From the NCBI GenBank assembly GCA_002436405.1, contig DJLZ01000001.1, forward strand, positions 372,713-436,712: DNA of 64,000 nucleotides, read 5' to 3'. The position numbers and the translations under genes are program-made. This document shows, piece after piece, positions 25,468-33,669 of the stretch (position 1 is its first letter; the number at the start of each line of letters is the position of its first letter). The notes under the pieces are model-generated. The model did not search any database. It saw only the letters and a list, made by a program, of their open reading frames with translations, and was not told the origin of the DNA. Source of the DNA: Proteobacteria bacterium UBA6503. GTDB taxonomy: Bacteria; Pseudomonadota; Alphaproteobacteria; UBA1280; UBA6503.

Positions 25468-26703
25468 TTAGGCACTAATGGCCATCAGCACTTCGGCACC
25501 GCAGTCATCGACCTTGAGAACCAGACCGTCCTTTGCCGAAGCATTAAGGATACGGTTCAGTTCGCTAACCGAGTTGGTCTCCAGCCATTCGCCGGTGGTA
25601 TTGTCCTGAACCGCGAGGATCAGTTCACCACCAAGAAAGCCTTCAACCGATGCAATGCTACCCGGACGAACCGTAGCAACATTTACACCCCCGCCCGAAA
25701 CCTCGGTAAGTTCGAACCCGAAGGCATCGAAATTACCCGAAATCTTGATGGGGGCCATCTTGGTCTTGCGGTACTTGCCACGGTTGGGCAGGTTCAGTGG
25801 AAGCTCCACTTCGCCCACACCAATACGGCTAAGCTTGATGCTCGTCTTCTGGCCTTCGGCCATCATCAGAGCATAGGCCACGCTCGAAGGACATTCGACA
25901 GCGACTTCGCCCACATTCAGGACGAGGTCACCAACCTTCAGGCCAAGCCTTTCGGCAAGACCAGCTTCGGCAACGCTGTTCAGCACAACACCCGTGGGTG
26001 CTGCCTGCTTATGCGCCTTGGCCATGGCCGTGGTGCATTCCTTCACGGTCGCACCGAAACGGCGCTTCCACGGACCGTAGCCCGTCTTGATGATACCAGC
26101 GACAATGCGCTTGATGTCGGGCGCCCGCAGAGCGAACGAAAACCCCGACGACACATTGACAACTGCATCAAGGATGAAGGTATTCATACCCACCAGCTGA
26201 CCGTTGGCATTGAACATGCCACCGCCCGAGCTGCCCTTACCCAAGCTGATATCAGCCTGAACAAGGGGGAACGGACCCAAGCCCTTCCAAGTGCCGAAGC
26301 GCTTGGCGTGGCTTACGCGACCATAGGTCACAGTCCGCTTGATGGTGGTCGTAATCGGCATGCCGATTGCGAAAACATCATCACCCACTTCGGTGTCACC
26401 TTCATTGCTGAAGTCAACATACGGAAGGGGTTTGTCGGTTTCGACCTTGAGGACAGCAACGTCCACATTCTTGCACTTACCCACGAGGGTCGCAGGTAGC
26501 ATGGTGCCGTCGAAAAGTTCCACGGCAAAGCCCTGGGCATTCTTCACAACGTGAGCGTTGGTAACGATGTAACCGTCGGCAGAGATAATATATCCCGAAC
26601 CTTCAGCACCACCTTCAAGGTAGTCGTCGTCGCCAGCGCGGTACACATGAATGTAAACAGCCTTCGGCAGCGTGTGCTGCACGACAGATTTTGAGATAGA
26701 CAT
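25468..26703 (-). CDS. HtrA/DegP-like serine protease without signal peptide
   Basis: A 411-residue trypsin-fold protease. The catalytic triad is visible: His in VTNAHVVKN, Asp in CKNVDVAVLKV, Ser in GKGSSGGGMFN. A PDZ-like domain (about 225-300, with GLAERLGLKVGDLV) and a further C-terminal PDZ-like region follow. No signal peptide or membrane helix is present, so it should act in the cytoplasm, unlike classical DegP. Codons end in C or G more often than in neighbouring genes. The leader contains TATCTTCTTTACCC (26729-26742 on the minus strand), shared with a set of stand-alone genes nearby. A second relative lies at 34925. Confidence 0.85.
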   Translation of the reverse strand: MSISKSVVQHTLPKAVYIHVYRAGDDDYLEGGAEGSGYIISADGYIVTNAHVVKNAQGFAVELFDGTMLPATLVGKCKNVDVAVLKVETDKPLPYVDFSNEGDTEVGDDVFAIGMPITTTIKRTVTYGRVSHAKRFGTWKGLGPFPLVQADISLGKGSSGGGMFNANGQLVGMNTFILDAVVNVSSGFSFALRAPDIKRIVAGIIKTGYGPWKRRFGATVKECTTAMAKAHKQAAPTGVVLNSVAEAGLAERLGLKVGDLVLNVGEVAVECPSSVAYALMMAEGQKTSIKLSRIGVGEVELPLNLPNRGKYRKTKMAPIKISGNFDAFGFELTEVSGGGVNVATVRPGSIASVEGFLGGELILAVQDNTTGEWLETNSVSELNRILNASAKDGLVLKVDDCGAEVLMAISA

Positions 26704-26892
26704 AAGTCTCTCCTAGAAAAGAAAGAAAGGGTAAAGAAGATAAAGTTAGTACTTAAAAGGTGTAGGGCTGATTTGGCGAATAACAAGGTTTATGGCCATA
26801 TAAAGCCATATTTTGCGGCACTTTATGCCTGTATATACAATATGTTGTGGGTTGAGACCGTATTTGACCACAATAGAAAGGGATGAGTCCTC

Positions 26893-28005
26893 TTACGAAA
26901 ACTCAGGCGTGGCAACCCCGCCTTTAACGCCAATAAAATGGGCGCCCTCTAGGCCTTCAAACTGGCTTTTTTCAGTCCCTGTAAGCCAGAGCTGGCCCCC
27001 TAAAGGCAATAGCTTTTCGTACAGTAATCCACGGGCTTCTTCATCAAGGTGGGTGGCCACTTCATCTAGCAAAATGCACGGCGGGTGGCCAGTGCGTTCA
27101 TGCTGCAAACGGGCGGCGCCAATCAGCAGTTTAATCAGTGCCTTTTTGTGCTGCCCCATTGAGGTACGGTCAAGAGGCACAGGGGTGCCATCTTCAAGGT
27201 TTAGCAGGCCGCCAAGGTCGGTGCGTTGCGGGCCAAAGCTATTGCTTTTTTGGCGCATATCACGGGGGCGGCGCTCGGCATATTCGGTGGTGAAGGCAGT
27301 TTGAATGTCACGGTCTTCGGCTTGGGCTTCAAGGTATACACGCTCAGCATTGCCAATAAGTTCAAGCTCAACCCCGTCAAGGTAGGGTTTAAGGTCTTCA
27401 AGGTATTGTAGGCGGGCTTTCACCACAGCTTCGCCGTATTTTGCGGCTTGCTGTTCTTCTAGCGCAATCCAATCAGGGTCAGACTGTGGGTCCTTTAAAA
27501 GCTGCATGCGACTTTGCAGGTGCTTGGTGTAACGGGTCAGTTGCCCTGCATGTTGCGGGTGCAGACCAAAAACCAAACGGTCGTAAAATCTACGGCGGCC
27601 TGAAGGGCTGCCAAAAAATAGGCGGTCCATTTCTGGTGTGAACCAAAGCACGGCGCCTAGGTTTGCAAGGTCAGCTTGGCCAGCGGTTTCTTCACCGTCT
27701 ACTTTAATTACACGTTTCTTTTTGTCGTAGCCCATGCCCACGGTATGAGTGTCTTGATCTTTTTGAACTTCGCCATAAAAACCCCATTGGGCAGCACGTT
27801 CAGCTTCATGCAAATCAGGCAGCATATTTTCAAGCTTATCCCTATGCAGACCTTGGCCCGGTGATAGGAGCGAAATCACTTCGAGGATATTTGTTTTACC
27901 AGCACCGTTATGGCCGTACAGCACATAAACACCCGGCCCGGGGAGGGTCAGGTCAACCTGTTGCAGGTTACGGAAGTTGCTGGTTTTTAACTTTTTAATC
28001 CACAT
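26893..28005 (-). CDS. recF: DNA replication and repair protein RecF
   Basis: A 370-residue SMC-like ABC ATPase that loads RecA at gaps and stalled forks together with RecO and RecR. Walker A is in YGHNGAGKTNILEVISLL; the ABC signature and Walker B region follow at RTSMGQHKKALIKLL and CILLDEVATHLDE. Length is normal. It sits 12 kb from dnaN and 8 kb from gyrB, in the opposite orientation to gyrB, so the usual dnaN-recF-gyrB order is broken here. Confidence 0.93.
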   Translation of the reverse strand: MWIKKLKTSNFRNLQQVDLTLPGPGVYVLYGHNGAGKTNILEVISLLSPGQGLHRDKLENMLPDLHEAERAAQWGFYGEVQKDQDTHTVGMGYDKKKRVIKVDGEETAGQADLANLGAVLWFTPEMDRLFFGSPSGRRRFYDRLVFGLHPQHAGQLTRYTKHLQSRMQLLKDPQSDPDWIALEEQQAAKYGEAVVKARLQYLEDLKPYLDGVELELIGNAERVYLEAQAEDRDIQTAFTTEYAERRPRDMRQKSNSFGPQRTDLGGLLNLEDGTPVPLDRTSMGQHKKALIKLLIGAARLQHERTGHPPCILLDEVATHLDEEARGLLYEKLLPLGGQLWLTGTEKSQFEGLEGAHFIGVKGGVATPEFS

Positions 28006-28088
28006 GTGCTCTATTTATATGCTAAACAAATGGTTATTAACACCTTTTCTTCTTTTCGTTTTATTTAACTCTACTGAGGTTCACCCTG

Positions 28089-28571
28089 ATGAGCAACAAA
28101 CTGCCCAAAGCCATTATCTTCGATATGGATGGCACCCTGACCGACTATGCGCACCGTGAGCATCTGCTTGCGCCTGAAATTCGCGATATGATTGCCTTTT
28201 TTGACCAAATGGAAGGCGATGCCCAGCACGGCTGGTGCCGCGATATTCTGGATGAAGCGCAAGCCCGCGGCATCAAGATTATCCTCCTGACGGGCCGCCC
28301 TGACAGCTACCGCGCCCATACTGAGCGCTGGCTGAAAAAGCATGGCATTACCGATTACGAGGTTCTGCTGATGCGCAAGGCCGCTGACTTTCGCCCCGGC
28401 GCGGTTGTGAAGGCCGAAATTTTCCGTAAGGAAATTGAAGGCAAGTACGATGTGCTGTACGCCATCGACGACAACCCCAAAATCTTGAAGATGTGGGCCC
28501 AGCTTGGCATCCGCTGCATGTATTGCGGCCTGCCTGAGCATCTGGAAAGTGGCCACGACGTCACGCCCTAA
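28089..28571 (+). CDS. HAD phosphatase, phage polynucleotide kinase 3'-phosphatase type
   Basis: A 160-residue HAD-superfamily hydrolase. Motif I IFDMDGTLTDYAHR, motif II LLTGRPDSYR, the Lys region (KAEIFRKEIEG) and motif IV AIDDNPKILKMW are all intact. It resembles the stand-alone phosphatase domain of phage T4-type polynucleotide kinases. A C/G-ending codon preference sets it apart from recF next door. Its leader has CTTCTTTTCGTTTTATT (28049-28065), and it has its own terminator. A relative with damaged motifs lies at 39220-39630. Confidence 0.8.
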   Translation: MSNKLPKAIIFDMDGTLTDYAHREHLLAPEIRDMIAFFDQMEGDAQHGWCRDILDEAQARGIKIILLTGRPDSYRAHTERWLKKHGITDYEVLLMRKAADFRPGAVVKAEIFRKEIEGKYDVLYAIDDNPKILKMWAQLGIRCMYCGLPEHLESGHDVTP

Positions 28572-28588
28572 GGCTTTACCCCCTAACG

Positions 28589-28618
28589 AAAACACCCCCA
28601 GCAATGGGGGTGTTTTTT
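28589..28618 (+). terminator. Intrinsic terminator after HAD phosphatase
   Basis: AACACCCCCA (28591-28600) pairs with TGGGGGTGTT (28605-28614), with a T run. The same hairpin sequence recurs at 32161-32189. Confidence 0.9.
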
Positions 28619-28635
28619 TATGCTTATTTTTTTAA

Positions 28636-28974
28636 TTATAAAGTCTTAAGCAAATACTGGTGCAGGTAGAAACCCAAAACCAGTAAAACCAAGCCTAATC
28701 CGTAGCTTGCAATGAAGTGTAAGTTAAACTTACCTGCAAAAAAGAACGGTACAAAAAATAACCATGAAACAGGCACACCAACTAAAATACTTTTAGCAAA
28801 GGTAATGCTTGCCTCTGAATTTTGGTGTTCCGCATACGAAAAAGCCAGGGCTATAAGCGATGCAATTGGCAGAGCAATAATAAACCCTGCCAATTCTGGC
28901 TTTTTACCTGCAAGCCACGATGCAAAAGCGATTACAACCGCAGCAATACCTGTTTTTATAGCAGCCAGTAACAT
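28636..28974 (-). CDS. DUF3147-like small membrane protein
   Basis: A 112-residue protein with four predicted transmembrane helices and the pattern of the DUF3147 family (FASWLAGKKPELAGFIIALPIAS). Function of the family is unknown. Last gene of the metal cluster, 10 nt after the His-rich DUF6488-like gene. Confidence 0.65.
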   Translation of the reverse strand: MLLAAIKTGIAAVVIAFASWLAGKKPELAGFIIALPIASLIALAFSYAEHQNSEASITFAKSILVGVPVSWLFFVPFFFAGKFNLHFIASYGLGLVLLVLGFYLHQYLLKTL

Positions 28975-28984
28975 CAGTATTCTC

Positions 28985-29365
28985 CTATTCTAGGCCTTCA
29001 AATTGACCGCTAAAGTTTGCGTCAAAAAGTTCGCCTGCTTTTGAGAATAGCAAGTACAGCTTTTTACTTTCAGTTGGGTGCTTAACACTTACGATCATGT
29101 AATCACCTGTATCTGTAACAATCTCCTTGTGGTTATTGGTTACAGTGCGCCACTCATTACCAAGCACAGCACCTTCAACTTCGTACTGCTGCTGAATCAG
29201 CGCATCAATAGCGCCGCTTGCAGCCTCTAGCGCATCAGCTTTTGACATTTCAGCTGGCATAACATGGCTATGGCCGTGGCCATGGTCATGCCCTGGGCCT
29301 GCCATTACAGGGGTTGCAACAGCAAGCATAAGACCTGCAAGCGCAATAGTTTTTAGACTTTTCAT
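28985..29365 (-). CDS. Exported His-rich protein, DUF6488-like
   Basis: A 126-residue periplasmic protein with signal peptide (1-22, ending PVMA) and a histidine-rich N-terminus (GPGHDHGHGHSH) expected to bind transition metals. The remainder (40-126) is a compact alpha/beta domain with GDYMIVSVKHPTESKKLYLLF. It lies between the HupE-type gene (22-nt gap) and the DUF3147-like gene. Likely a periplasmic metal chaperone for the transporter; the family assignment is from memory of such clusters. Confidence 0.6.
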   Translation of the reverse strand: MKSLKTIALAGLMLAVATPVMAGPGHDHGHGHSHVMPAEMSKADALEAASGAIDALIQQQYEVEGAVLGNEWRTVTNNHKEIVTDTGDYMIVSVKHPTESKKLYLLFSKAGELFDANFSGQFEGLE

Positions 29366-29386
29366 AAGGGGTATCCTTTCTCTGTA

Positions 29387-30241
29387 TTAATGGCGATGCG
29401 GTTGACCGTCACCATGGCGGTGTACATCGTTTTTAGGCTCAGTTTTTGGTTCTAGCATAATGCGCTTACCATACCCTTCGAGTGGGTTCACCTTAGGGGC
29501 TGCCATATCTTGGTGAACATGGCTGTGGTCATCTTTATTAAGCGGGAACTCATCAGGGTGAGATGTATGCAGGTAACCATGTAGCTGCATCAGCAACAAC
29601 AAACCACCAACAACAATCAAACCAACGTTTGCTGCATTGCTAAACTTGGCAAATGATGCTGTTTTACGCCAGCCAGCCAACACAACAAGCATAACGGTTA
29701 GCGCCAGAATTTGACCAACTTCAACACCTACGTTAAAGGCAAGAATACGTGCAATTAAGCCTGCATCATCGCCTAAAGGCAGCTGTTGTAAACGGGTTGA
29801 TAGACCAAAACCGTGAATCAGACCAAATCCAAAAACCATCCAAAGCAAGTTTGGACGCTTGACGTTAAGGTAGCGCTTAAAGCCATCGATGTTATCAAAG
29901 CCTTTATAGCAAACGGTTAGGGCAATCACGGCATCAATTAAAAAGTAGTTAGCCTTGATACCCAACAAGGTAGCAAAGACTAAGGTGATTGAATGGCCAA
30001 TCGTAAAAGCTGTGATAAACTTCACGATTTCGCCAAAGCGTGTCAGGAAGAACATCACACCAAACAGGAACAACAAATGGTCGTAACCTGTCAGCATATG
30101 TGTAGTGCCAAGTTCAATATATTCCCAGATGCCTGCATCAAGGATTTTTTGTTTATCTGCTTCTGACATACCATGAGCAAAAGCAGGTGTTGCCGCCATC
30201 ATTGTAAAAATGGCGAGACTAATAGATTGAAAAATCTTCAT
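29387..30241 (-). CDS. hupE: HupE/UreJ-type metal permease
   Basis: A 284-residue membrane protein of the HupE/UreJ family, associated with nickel or cobalt uptake. Signal peptide (ends PAFA), then AHGMSEADKQKI, TGYDHLLFLFGVMFFL, FTIGHSITLVFA and FGLIHGFGLS, the conserved His-containing helices. The C-terminal tail is His-rich (HSHVHQDM and HRHGDGQPHRH). ATG 30241 is preceded by GAAGGT; a longer frame upstream is not real. Middle gene of a four-gene cluster with two other His-rich proteins, so it probably serves a metal pathway, though which metal cannot be told. Confidence 0.78.
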   Translation of the reverse strand: MKIFQSISLAIFTMMAATPAFAHGMSEADKQKILDAGIWEYIELGTTHMLTGYDHLLFLFGVMFFLTRFGEIVKFITAFTIGHSITLVFATLLGIKANYFLIDAVIALTVCYKGFDNIDGFKRYLNVKRPNLLWMVFGFGLIHGFGLSTRLQQLPLGDDAGLIARILAFNVGVEVGQILALTVMLVVLAGWRKTASFAKFSNAANVGLIVVGGLLLLMQLHGYLHTSHPDEFPLNKDDHSHVHQDMAAPKVNPLEGYGKRIMLEPKTEPKNDVHRHGDGQPHRH

Positions 30242-30293
30242 TTTTTTACCTTCAAATTTTAAATATTTTTTTAAATAAGCTGTAGACCAATGC

Positions 30294-30725
30294 CTAGAAG
30301 GTAAATTGTGGAGGAGCCCTTGATAAAGGCGGTGCGGATGCACGCCGTATATAATGGTCGTGTGTGAAAAAGCTAAATGGTTTTTGGTGGCGCAGCCGTT
30401 CAGGCACAAGCGCCAATAAAACCAGTGCAAAAACAAACAAGGCCATTAAGGTTTTAAGCAAACTGCATTCAATTTCAACAGTGCCTAAATTATGCGAATG
30501 GTCATGGGTTACAGCATCGGCAAAATGTGCAGCCTGCTTGTGGAGAGCTTCATGCTGATACAAAACAGGTTTTACGGTTTGATGCTGCTCAGCATGGTCA
30601 TGATCATAGAGGTGTAGGTGCATTGGACGAGCAAAGCTAAGCGTTGCGCACAACATAAATGCGCACACTAAAAAAACATTTAGCTTTCGTGAAATTTTAA
30701 ACAAAATCAAAGCCCCAATTAACAC
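30294..30725 (-). CDS. His-rich exported membrane-associated protein
   Basis: A 143-residue protein with a signal peptide (LNVFLVCAFMLCATLSFA), a His-rich stretch (HLHLYDHDHAEQHQ and HDHSHN) and a second hydrophobic segment near residue 95. Similar small proteins occur in metal-transport clusters. The start is GTG 30725 or a TTG slightly downstream; neither has a strong ribosome binding site. First gene of the cluster, 52 nt before the HupE-type gene; a stem-loop with eight T sits 37 nt upstream of its start (30755-30790). Confidence 0.6.
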   Translation of the reverse strand: MLIGALILFKISRKLNVFLVCAFMLCATLSFARPMHLHLYDHDHAEQHQTVKPVLYQHEALHKQAAHFADAVTHDHSHNLGTVEIECSLLKTLMALFVFALVLLALVPERLRHQKPFSFFTHDHYIRRASAPPLSRAPPQFTF

Positions 30726-31094
30726 TTAGAGCAACTATACCTGAACATAGAGGCAAAAAAAAGGGAGTTCAGCTTCTTGCTGCCACTCCCTTTTCATACA
30801 ATATATCACGTGCGGATATGACTATAGCTTAACAGGAGAACCACCACTTGCACAACCCCTAGCGTATATAAGGACTGTTTGACTTCACACGGTAAATTCT
30901 GTAGAAAAGTAAGTACATTTCGTACCTTCTTTCCCCTTTCCAAAGCTATATATAATGTGGTGATTTAAGCGATACAATTCAATATCAACTTTTACGGGTA
31001 TTGGATAATTCGTGCTACACGCCGCACATAGCTTAGATAATTTTTTTCATTTATTTTCTGAGTTCTCATTTCTCTTCCCATAAGGATTTTCCCT
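30726..31094. other. 369-nt intergenic region: leader of metal cluster and of kinase gene
   Basis: No credible gene. It holds the leftward leader of the His-rich/HupE cluster (with a terminator-like hairpin, next entry) and the rightward promoter region of the 31095 gene, including CTTCTTTCCCC at 30926-30936, a TATATAAT-like stretch near 30948 and CATAAGGA before the ATG. I looked for a cobalamin riboswitch box and saw none. Confidence 0.5.
30755..30790 (-). terminator. Orphan intrinsic terminator upstream of the metal cluster
   Basis: GGGAGT (30763-30768) pairs with ACTCCC (30785-30790), with an inner CAGC/GCTG and a 5-nt loop; on the minus strand eight T follow. There is no gene upstream on that strand, so it either ends a small RNA or is an attenuator in the leader of the metal cluster. 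Confidence 0.75.
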
Positions 31095-32132
31095 ATGAAC
31101 ATCCCTGAAACGCAAAAGAGGGTTTATAACTTCCTCTTGTCGCTAAAGGACGCTGCGCCCAATAACACGGGCCAAACGGTGCATAGCACCAATCAAAGCG
31201 TTGTGGTTTTGGCGGGCGATTATGCCTTTAAACTTTTTAAGGCCATCAAACGCCACCGTGATAACACCACCCTTGGTGCACGGCTTGAAAATGCAAAACT
31301 TGAGATTGAAGCCAACAAAGCCCTTGCGGCCGAGCTTTACATCGGCATTCAGGCCATCATCGAGATGCCTGATAAATCGCTAAAGCTGGTTGACCTTGGC
31401 CAAGATGGTCCGCACCGTGTGTTGGACTATGTGGTGAAGATGCACCGCTTTAACGATGAAGAGCTGCTGTATATGCGCTTGTTCGAAAAAAAGCTCACCA
31501 AGGCTGACATGTTTGACCTTGGGCGCCGCGTGGCAACGTATCACGCTGAACAACCTGCTGTTGAAGATGCGGCCTGTGGCCCGTACGAAGCCTTTTACCG
31601 GGACTTTGCACGGACGATTAGCTACTTCGTTGAGAAAATGCCTGAGGATTCGCAAAAGAAGGTGGTAAGCCGACTGTTGCAACCTGGGCAAGACCTTATC
31701 CGTCAACATAAGGGCGACTTTATGACACGGGTTGGCAAGCGCTGCGTTATCCACGGCGACTTGGACTTTGGCAACATTGCCACGTTCAATGGCAAAGTGG
31801 TGCCGTTTGATGCGCAGGTTCTGCTGGGCGATCGCCTCGAAGACCCCGCAAAGGACCTTGCCTTCATGCTGGCCCCGTTGCTGATGTACGGTGAGCATAC
31901 GCTTGCGGTATCTCTCATCAATGGGTATCAGGATGTGGCACGCGACCCTGAGCTGATGCATATTCTGCCCTTGTGGGTGGCTTATGCAGCGGTGGTGCGT
32001 GGCGGCTCATGGTACAGCCGTGCTTCGGTTACCAGCCACCCGCAAGAAGCGCAACACCTTAAGGGTTACGCCAACATGTTCTTTACGCTGGCCAAAGGCC
32101 TGCTGACTGAACGTTTTAGGCTTTACCCCTAA
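31095..32132 (+). CDS. Aminoglycoside-phosphotransferase-like protein (COG2187 type), copy 1
   Basis: A 345-residue protein kinase-like/APH-fold protein. The N-lobe reads VVLAGDYAFKLFKAIKRHRDNT, where Lys of the KLFK stretch should contact ATP; the catalytic loop is VIHGDLDFGNIATFNGK, followed by VPFDAQVLLGD with the metal-binding Asp. This is the pattern of COG2187 small-molecule kinases. Substrate unknown. Two paralogues follow directly (32308, 33670), each with its own terminator. The N-terminus MNIPETQK is shared with copy 3. Confidence 0.8.
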   Translation: MNIPETQKRVYNFLLSLKDAAPNNTGQTVHSTNQSVVVLAGDYAFKLFKAIKRHRDNTTLGARLENAKLEIEANKALAAELYIGIQAIIEMPDKSLKLVDLGQDGPHRVLDYVVKMHRFNDEELLYMRLFEKKLTKADMFDLGRRVATYHAEQPAVEDAACGPYEAFYRDFARTISYFVEKMPEDSQKKVVSRLLQPGQDLIRQHKGDFMTRVGKRCVIHGDLDFGNIATFNGKVVPFDAQVLLGDRLEDPAKDLAFMLAPLLMYGEHTLAVSLINGYQDVARDPELMHILPLWVAYAAVVRGGSWYSRASVTSHPQEAQHLKGYANMFFTLAKGLLTERFRLYP

Positions 32133-32158
32133 GATATAACGACCCAAGTTATTACAAC

Positions 32159-32190
32159 TTAAACACCCCCAGCAATGGGGGTGTTTTTTT
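32159..32190 (+). terminator. Intrinsic terminator after kinase copy 1
   Basis: AACACCCCCA (32161-32170) pairs with TGGGGGTGTT (32175-32184), then a T run. Identical hairpin to the one at 28591. Confidence 0.9.
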
Positions 32191-32307
32191 TATAGTGTAT
32201 TCAGAGGCTTTGGGGTTGCCTTTAGGGGTAAGCCTCTGTATCTTGGCACTCCCAATTATTTGGTACCTTCTTTTTCTTTTCTCTACACATTCCTTGAGGA
32301 ACACTCT

Positions 32308-33423
32308 ATGTCCACGTCCAAAAACAGACAAAGGACCGTCGTGGACTTTCTGTCGAATTCTAATAACTTCGCGCCAGAAAACCACGCTGCTGCACAACAC
32401 AGCATCGGTCAACCTTCACACCTTACCTCGATGACATTCGAGACCAACCAAAGCTTAGTCTTTTTGCATGGCCGCCATGCGTACAAGCTCTTTAAGGCAA
32501 TTGATCGCTACCGCGACAACACAACCCTTGAAGGCCGGCTTGAAAATGCTCAGCTTGAACTTGAAACCAACCAGTGCCTTGCAGGCGATTTGTACATCGG
32601 CATTATGGCCGTGGTGCAAAACCCTAAAGGGAACCTTGAGCTGTTGCCCTACCATGATGACTTTGCGCCAGCAGAGGAACATTTGGTGGTGGATTACGTC
32701 GTGAAAATGCGCCGCTTCAACACGGCCAACATGATGTATAACCGCCTGTTCAGTGATACGTTAACCTCGCTTGACTTGTTTGAGCTTGGCCAAAAGGTGG
32801 CACGCTTTCATAAAAGCCAGCCCACGGTTGAAACTGATATGGATGCCTTTACCGAAGGTTTTATTGATCACTTCCAAAAGCGGATTGTTGATTATATTAA
32901 TCGGTTAAGATGTCCGCAAAGCACCAGTCTTTTGATTGGCCTGAGCGTCCCCGTTCACCGCATGATTAAAGACCTTAAGCCGCTGTTTTTACAGCGTGGG
33001 GCTTTTTTCAATCGTGTGCACGGCGATATGGACTTTGGCAACATCGCCACCTTCAACGACAAGCTAGTACCGTTTGACGCGCAAGTTCTTTTTGAGAACG
33101 AACGCGAAAATGACAGTGCGCTTGATGTTGGCTTTTTAGTGGCACCGCTGGTCATGCAAGGCCGCGCCGACTTGGTCGAGTCGCTCATCACGGGTTATAC
33201 GTCAATCTTGCCGTGTAACACGCTGCGTCAGGTATTGCCTATTTGGGCAGCCTACGGGGCGTTTATCCGTGGTAGCTCGTGGCTTAACCGCGCGCAAAAC
33301 ATGGATGACCCCCGTGAAAAAGCACGGCTTGAAACCTACGGCTACCGCTTTTTGATTGTGGCGCACCGCTTGGTCAAGGGTCAGATCTCGTTTGAGCCTG
33401 ACACTACGCTGCCCAAGTTTTAA
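32308..33423 (+). CDS. Aminoglycoside-phosphotransferase-like protein (COG2187 type), copy 2
   Basis: A 371-residue paralogue of the flanking genes. N-lobe VFLHGRHAYKLFKAIDRYRDNT, catalytic loop VHGDMDFGNIATFNDK, then VPFDAQVLFENERENDSALD. All expected ATP- and metal-binding residues are present. ATG 32308 has GAGGAAC upstream; an earlier in-frame ATG at 32260 lies in the pyrimidine leader and is unlikely. The leader has CTTCTTTTTCTTTTCTC from 32267. Own terminator follows. Confidence 0.8.
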   Translation: MSTSKNRQRTVVDFLSNSNNFAPENHAAAQHSIGQPSHLTSMTFETNQSLVFLHGRHAYKLFKAIDRYRDNTTLEGRLENAQLELETNQCLAGDLYIGIMAVVQNPKGNLELLPYHDDFAPAEEHLVVDYVVKMRRFNTANMMYNRLFSDTLTSLDLFELGQKVARFHKSQPTVETDMDAFTEGFIDHFQKRIVDYINRLRCPQSTSLLIGLSVPVHRMIKDLKPLFLQRGAFFNRVHGDMDFGNIATFNDKLVPFDAQVLFENERENDSALDVGFLVAPLVMQGRADLVESLITGYTSILPCNTLRQVLPIWAAYGAFIRGSSWLNRAQNMDDPREKARLETYGYRFLIVAHRLVKGQISFEPDTTLPKF

Positions 33424-33450
33424 CCGCCTAGCCTAACAGCCTATAGCGAC

Positions 33451-33480
33451 AAATACCCCAACATCAGTTGGGGTATTTTT
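33451..33480 (+). terminator. Intrinsic terminator after kinase copy 2
   Basis: AAATACCCCAAC (33451-33462) pairs with GTTGGGGTATTT (33467-33478), followed by T. Confidence 0.9.
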
Positions 33481-33669
33481 TTATGGGATGTTTTTATGGG
33501 TATTTAGCTTAAGGGGTTATCAGAATCCTTGTGTTTTTCCCGAAGCTTAGGTATGGTCTTGGCAAGAATAACAAATTCTTCTTTCCTCCCTTTTTTACCC
33601 CTACTTAATCTCATACAGATTCTTACACAGATTCTCTTCTTTTCTCTTCTTCCTGATTGGAGAAATCCT

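Noticed and set aside
28071..28604. Minus-strand 177-residue frame opposite the HAD phosphatase
   Set aside because: Plus frame has all HAD motifs; minus frame crosses the terminator.
30726..31094. Cobalamin riboswitch upstream of the HupE cluster
   Set aside because: Context would fit, but no B12 box or GCCACTG element is visible on the minus strand.
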